A stretch of 42,821 bases of DNA, from contig CABUHO010000021.1 in assembly GCA_902491395.1 (NCBI GenBank), positions 1 through 42,821 of the forward strand, in the 5' to 3' direction. Below the pieces are notes generated by a model. It was given only the letters and a program-made list of their open reading frames with translations, made no database searches and had not been told where the DNA came from. The position numbers and the translations under genes are program-made. The stretch's first letter is position 1; every line of letters starts with the position of its first letter. Positions 39,623 to 42,821 of the stretch are shown piece by piece. This DNA comes from an uncultured Collinsella sp. GTDB taxonomy: Bacteria > Actinomycetota > Coriobacteriia > Coriobacteriales > Coriobacteriaceae.

Positions 39623-41185
39623 ATGAGTGAGTTGAGATTCTGCCCAGCGTGTGGGGCGCAGCTGCCTCGGGTCGCCGGCGTGACGGTGCGATTTTGCCCG
39701 GGGTGCGGCGTCCGACTTGAGGGCGTTGTGGGCTGCTCGGGCGCCGTGGGGGCTACAGATGGGGCGACTGCCGATGACGATGCGGACGAAGGCGGCGACC
39801 CGAGTGTGGACGCGCCGGCCGATGCGCCGGTGGAGACTGCCGGCGTCGCGTCGTCGTCTCGTGACGCGGCCACGACGGATATGCCTCACATCGGTGACCT
39901 TGAGCTTCATGCCGCGTGCGATACCTCCGGCGGCCAGGCACTCGCGCAGGTGGCGCTGCCGCGGGGCTGGCATATCGAAGAGGCGCATCTTGAGCGCAGC
40001 GGTAGTTTCGACTGCCCGATTTCGGTTGGCGTGACGGCGGCGGGTCCGATGGGTGAGCGGATTGTGTACCGCTCCGAGCTCTGCTACGTGGATGCGGGCG
40101 CCGTTGCCAAGCGTATCCCCACGCAAACCGAACGCAAGGTGTTTGTGCACGTGGAGGCAGCTTGCGACGAGCTGGCTCAGGCCTGTGCAGCACGGCTGGG
40201 CGCGCGGGCAGAGGTTGTTGCCGAGCAACCGTACCCATCGAGCGCGGAGGTCGATATCGAGCGCGAGCGTGCCCGCGTAAAGCGCGAGGCGGCAAACGAC
40301 TTTGCGATCCAGGGCTTTTCGATGGAGCCGAGTGATGTGGTCTATGAGTGCCGCATGCGTCGATATCGGCTCACGGGCGCTCCGGTGCCCACCGAGCTCG
40401 CGGTGGCGGCCAAAGTCGAGGGCTATATGTTTTCAATCGGCGGCGTCGCGGGTTCTATGGGCAAAGGTGTTGCCGCTGGGGCCGAGGCGCTGCTGGGCGC
40501 GGGCCTTTCGAGTGGACTGATCGGCGGTGTTTTGGGCAAGCGCCTGCGCGAGCGCCAGACGGCGGCAGCGGTGGGACAGGGCGTCGCGCAAGAACAGCCT
40601 ACGGGTCGAGGCGGTTGCCCGGACGGAGCGTCGTTCGAGCTGGGCGCGGCCGACCTGCTGCAGTGGCGTATCAGGGACAGCTTCTGTTTGGTTGCGCCAG
40701 AAGGTTGCCTGGACGAGGCGGCCTCCACGGCGCTTGCATCAATGGCGTCGACTCTGCGGCTCAATCCGGCGATTGCACGCGAAGCGTCAGCTCAAAAGCA
40801 ACAGATGGTGCTTGAGCAGCGCCAACGCACGCAGATGAACATTGCCCAGCAGCAACAGCAGTTTGCAGCCTGGCAACAGATGCATGCCTCGCAACAGGCG
40901 GCGTTCGACAGCTACCAGCAGGCGTGGTTCGATCGCAGCGACCGTCAGCACGCGGCGAATATGGCTGCCAGCGCCGCCAATTTTTCCAGCGCGGGCGTGG
41001 GGACGGGCGCCGCCTCGTATTCCGATGCCATTCGCGGGGTCAACCATTACACCAGACCCGACGGCACCGATGTCGAGGTCTCGGTGATGGCCGACCAGGC
41101 CTGGGTCAACGGTTCGGGCGATGTGATCGGTACACGCGATGGTTTTGAACCCGGTTTTGGCTGGACGGAACTGCCTCGTCAATAG
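39623..41185 (+). CDS. Zinc-ribbon protein with large unknown domain and Gln-rich helix
   Basis: 520 residues from ATG 39623. A double zinc ribbon opens the protein: CPACGAQLP and CPGCGVRLE (8-35). An acidic low-complexity linker (about 40-90) leads to a beta-rich domain (about 95-250) with RGWHIEEAHLERSG. A glycine-rich, possibly membrane-associated stretch (about 275-320, GGVAGSMGKGVAAGAEALLG) follows, then a helix rich in Gln (about 395-445) and a C-terminal domain (about 470-520, YTRPDGTDVEVSVMADQAWV). The opening ribbon recalls the proteins of the cluster at 24571-28868. Its role is unknown, and it may bind partner proteins or lipids. Confidence 0.7.
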   Translation: MSELRFCPACGAQLPRVAGVTVRFCPGCGVRLEGVVGCSGAVGATDGATADDDADEGGDPSVDAPADAPVETAGVASSSRDAATTDMPHIGDLELHAACDTSGGQALAQVALPRGWHIEEAHLERSGSFDCPISVGVTAAGPMGERIVYRSELCYVDAGAVAKRIPTQTERKVFVHVEAACDELAQACAARLGARAEVVAEQPYPSSAEVDIERERARVKREAANDFAIQGFSMEPSDVVYECRMRRYRLTGAPVPTELAVAAKVEGYMFSIGGVAGSMGKGVAAGAEALLGAGLSSGLIGGVLGKRLRERQTAAAVGQGVAQEQPTGRGGCPDGASFELGAADLLQWRIRDSFCLVAPEGCLDEAASTALASMASTLRLNPAIAREASAQKQQMVLEQRQRTQMNIAQQQQQFAAWQQMHASQQAAFDSYQQAWFDRSDRQHAANMAASAANFSSAGVGTGAASYSDAIRGVNHYTRPDGTDVEVSVMADQAWVNGSGDVIGTRDGFEPGFGWTELPRQ

Positions 41186-41258
41186 CGTGGGGTGGCTTAT
41201 GTGTGAATCGATGCCGGGTGTGTTTCTCGGCATTGTGCTAAAGAACGGGAAAGGAACA

Positions 41259-42017
41259 ATGATGAGGGAGACGGTACTTTCGCGCACGGCATTTGTCGCG
41301 GCGGCGGGAACGGCGCTGCTGACGCTTGTGGGGTGCGGCGGACAGCGGACGCAGGATGCGACGGGTTTTAACGACGACCGCCCGGTAAAGGACAAGATGG
41401 ACGCGGGTGCGACGTCGGGCGATTCCGGCGACGCGGACAGCGGCTCGGGCGCGGACAGCGGCTCGGCGGATGCGTTCGATACGTGGTCGGATGATTGCTG
41501 GGATGCGCACCGCAACATCAGCATCGCGGCGCTCCTCGAGCTTAAGGGCTGGCAGTTGCAGGAGTTTGCCTCGCAGCAGGGCTATACCTGGCAAGACGCG
41601 CTCGAGATGTACGAGGACGAGGCGGGACACGTGCTCAGCGTCTGCAATATCAGCAAGGACGGCGCGACCGAATGGCTCGGCGAGGACGAAATCGGAAAGC
41701 TCGACAAGGGCGGCACCGGAAGCACCGTGATGTTCACGCTGCAACTTTCGGGCTATTCGAGCTGCGAGGATGTTATCGCGGGCTTTTCTGTGCCGGTCGA
41801 GGACCGGGCGCAGATTACTTCGGGCTCATGGATCGCGTGCGTATACGGTTCCAACATGGCGCGGCACGTTGCCATGGCGAGCCCGATGGAAAACGGTGAC
41901 TACCGCTTGGATCTCATTACCGAGGAGGCTATCAAGACCGGTAGGTTTACCCAGGGCGGTGGTGCTCCGACGATAGACGAATTTTGGCAGGAAAAGACTG
42001 GACGCGCGCTCGGCTAG
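41259..42017 (+). CDS. Putative lipoprotein, paralogue of the next gene
   Basis: 252 residues from ATG 41259 (AAAGGA upstream). A signal starting MMRETVLSRTAFVAAAG ends in a lipobox LVGC (Cys26). A Gly/Ser/Asp-rich linker (about 45-75) precedes a domain (about 85-252) with NISIAALLELKGWQLQEFAS, YTWQDALEMYEDEAG and IDEFWQEKTGRALG. It shares this order with the next gene: N-terminal signal, a strand with a helix after it, a GY-type segment and a closing IDExW motif, so the two look like tandem duplicates. The function is unknown. Exposure on the cell surface is expected. Confidence 0.75.
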   Translation: MMRETVLSRTAFVAAAGTALLTLVGCGGQRTQDATGFNDDRPVKDKMDAGATSGDSGDADSGSGADSGSADAFDTWSDDCWDAHRNISIAALLELKGWQLQEFASQQGYTWQDALEMYEDEAGHVLSVCNISKDGATEWLGEDEIGKLDKGGTGSTVMFTLQLSGYSSCEDVIAGFSVPVEDRAQITSGSWIACVYGSNMARHVAMASPMENGDYRLDLITEEAIKTGRFTQGGGAPTIDEFWQEKTGRALG

Positions 42018-42052
42018 GTGCGACGTGGCCAATACCGTAGCAAGGAACGAAC

Positions 42053-42739
42053 ATGATGAATGAAGTGACGATGAACCGTGCGGCCTTTGTGGCAGGCGCG
42101 GGTGCGCTGGCTTGTGCGCTGGCTGGCTGCTCGGGCGGATTGGGCGGCGCGGGCGGTGCCAAGAAGGCGACCACGGCGGACGCCGCCTGTGTAGACGACA
42201 ACGCCAACGTGACGGTCTATGCTGCGATCAACTTGGACGGCGCCGACCTGGTGCGCCTGCTCAAGCATCAAAACTATGAGTGGCAAGGCGAGAGCGTGGG
42301 CTACGGTGCCGCCGATGACGCGGGACTTTTCGCTTTTACCTTTTCTAAGATTTCGGATGACGTGGACGAACTTGCGAACAGCGCGATACCGCTTTCGGAG
42401 TCCGAGTACGAGGATCTTGAGCCGGGCGGCGGAGATGATAGTGTGGCGATTTTGCTCTCGGTGGGCGGCTATACGACGGGCGATCGTGCGCTTACCGGCG
42501 CAATCGGCGATGCGGCGATAGTGCAGGAGAAGTGCACAATCGACGATTCCGTGTATTGGCTGGTCAAGGCGCTCGACGGCAGCCGTTACGTGATTTCGGC
42601 CTACGACACCGAAGATGATGGCGACAGCGCGCATGACATTTATATCTATAGTGAGTCTTTTATTCACACCGGTTATCTGAGCGGCGGCGACCAAATCGAT
42701 ATTGACGAACTCTGGAGCCGCCTGACCAATGCCTCGTAG
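42053..42739 (+). CDS. Putative lipoprotein, paralogue of the previous gene
   Basis: 228 residues from ATG 42053 (AAGGAAC upstream), 35 bases after the previous stop. The signal MMNEVTMNRAAFVAGAG ends in the lipobox LAGC (Cys26), at the same position as in its neighbour. The mature part has INLDGADLVRLLKHQNYEW, GGYTTGDRALTGAIGD and the closing IDELWSRLTN, which align with the previous protein. A short Gly-rich linker replaces its long Asp/Ser stretch. Function unknown. The four genes from 39153 may form one cell-surface operon. Confidence 0.75.
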   Translation: MMNEVTMNRAAFVAGAGALACALAGCSGGLGGAGGAKKATTADAACVDDNANVTVYAAINLDGADLVRLLKHQNYEWQGESVGYGAADDAGLFAFTFSKISDDVDELANSAIPLSESEYEDLEPGGGDDSVAILLSVGGYTTGDRALTGAIGDAAIVQEKCTIDDSVYWLVKALDGSRYVISAYDTEDDGDSAHDIYIYSESFIHTGYLSGGDQIDIDELWSRLTNAS

Positions 42740-42747
42740 CGCACCAA

Positions 42748-42767
42748 AACCACCACAAAGGGGACAG
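42748..42767. repeat. Interrupted AACCACCACAAAGG palindrome
   Basis: The left arm AACCACCACAAAGG and its GGACAG centre match the copies at 39009 and (reverse) 18429. The right arm is missing where the IS3-like tip begins at 42768, so the repeat was probably split by the insertion. Confidence 0.6.
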
Positions 42768-42821
42768 TGAACTGCACCCCGAAACTTGGACTGAATAAAT
42801 AGCGACTACGCCGCAAGGGCC
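42768..42821 (+). mobile_element. Left end of an IS3-family (IS150-like) insertion sequence, cut by window edge
   Basis: The last 54 bases begin TGAACTGCACCCCGAAACTT, closely resembling the IS150 left end (TGTACTGCACCC, then TTGGAC). The match continues TTGGACTGAATAA. The transposase genes would lie beyond the window. Confidence 0.6.

Noticed and set aside
1..42821. tRNA or rRNA genes
   Set aside because: No cloverleaf with the expected T-arm sequence and no rRNA-like stretch was found by eye in any intergenic region; a covariance search would be needed to be certain.

Overview
The window looks like a chromosomal segment of a high-GC gut actinobacterium of the class Coriobacteriia, most likely Collinsella or a close relative. 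This is inferred from gene content and style: an NRMT-type magnesium transporter, a membrane-embedded LuxR regulator, transketolase split into two genes, purine-rich ribosome sites before ATG, and many short palindromic intergenic repeats. No rRNA, tRNA or CRISPR array was seen.

Layout. Positions 1-5660 (+) hold the end of a PRC-barrel protein, a membrane-anchored NodB-like protein that has lost its metal ligands, and a two-gene unit: an MgtE-type sensor protein with a non-canonical membrane domain, and an NRAMP-related transporter with NRMT-like (Mg2+) motifs. A MITE-like inverted-repeat element follows (5743-5972). Next come an OatA-like O-acyltransferase (-), a ribokinase and nucleoside hydrolase pair (+), and a LacI regulator with a sugar operon (10811-16799): a fucose-isomerase-like enzyme, both transketolase halves and an FGGY kinase. 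luxS, a DUF4867 protein and a 6-phospho-beta-glucosidase follow.

Positions 20380-24379 hold a three-gene signalling unit: a membrane protein, a NarL-type histidine kinase and a response regulator. On the minus strand (28868 to 24571) lies a four-gene cluster of zinc-ribbon proteins, including an SPFH protein and a YdjG-like protein, ending in a lipoprotein. Positions 29202-37078 form a second carbohydrate region: a DUF1593 protein and an esterase (-), then a PTS EIIBC, a GH140/DUF4038 apiosidase-like glycosidase, a broken remnant of a related glycosidase, and a ROK protein (+). The right end holds a membrane LuxR regulator, a small membrane protein, a zinc-ribbon protein and two paralogous lipoproteins. 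It ends at the left tip of an IS3-family element inserted in a palindromic repeat.

Most notable ideas. (1) The isomerase, FGGY kinase and split transketolase, with a GH140-like enzyme elsewhere in the window, have the composition of a D-apiose pathway, and both loci carry similar TAAAC/GTTTA operator motifs beside a single LacI gene. (2) The MgtE-like protein may be a magnesium-sensing partner of the NRMT transporter rather than a channel. (3) The zinc-ribbon/SPFH operon resembles Bacillus ydjG/ydjI without pspA. (4) Several families of palindromic repeats share a GGGGAC-type core, and some sit at broken genes or carry an IS.
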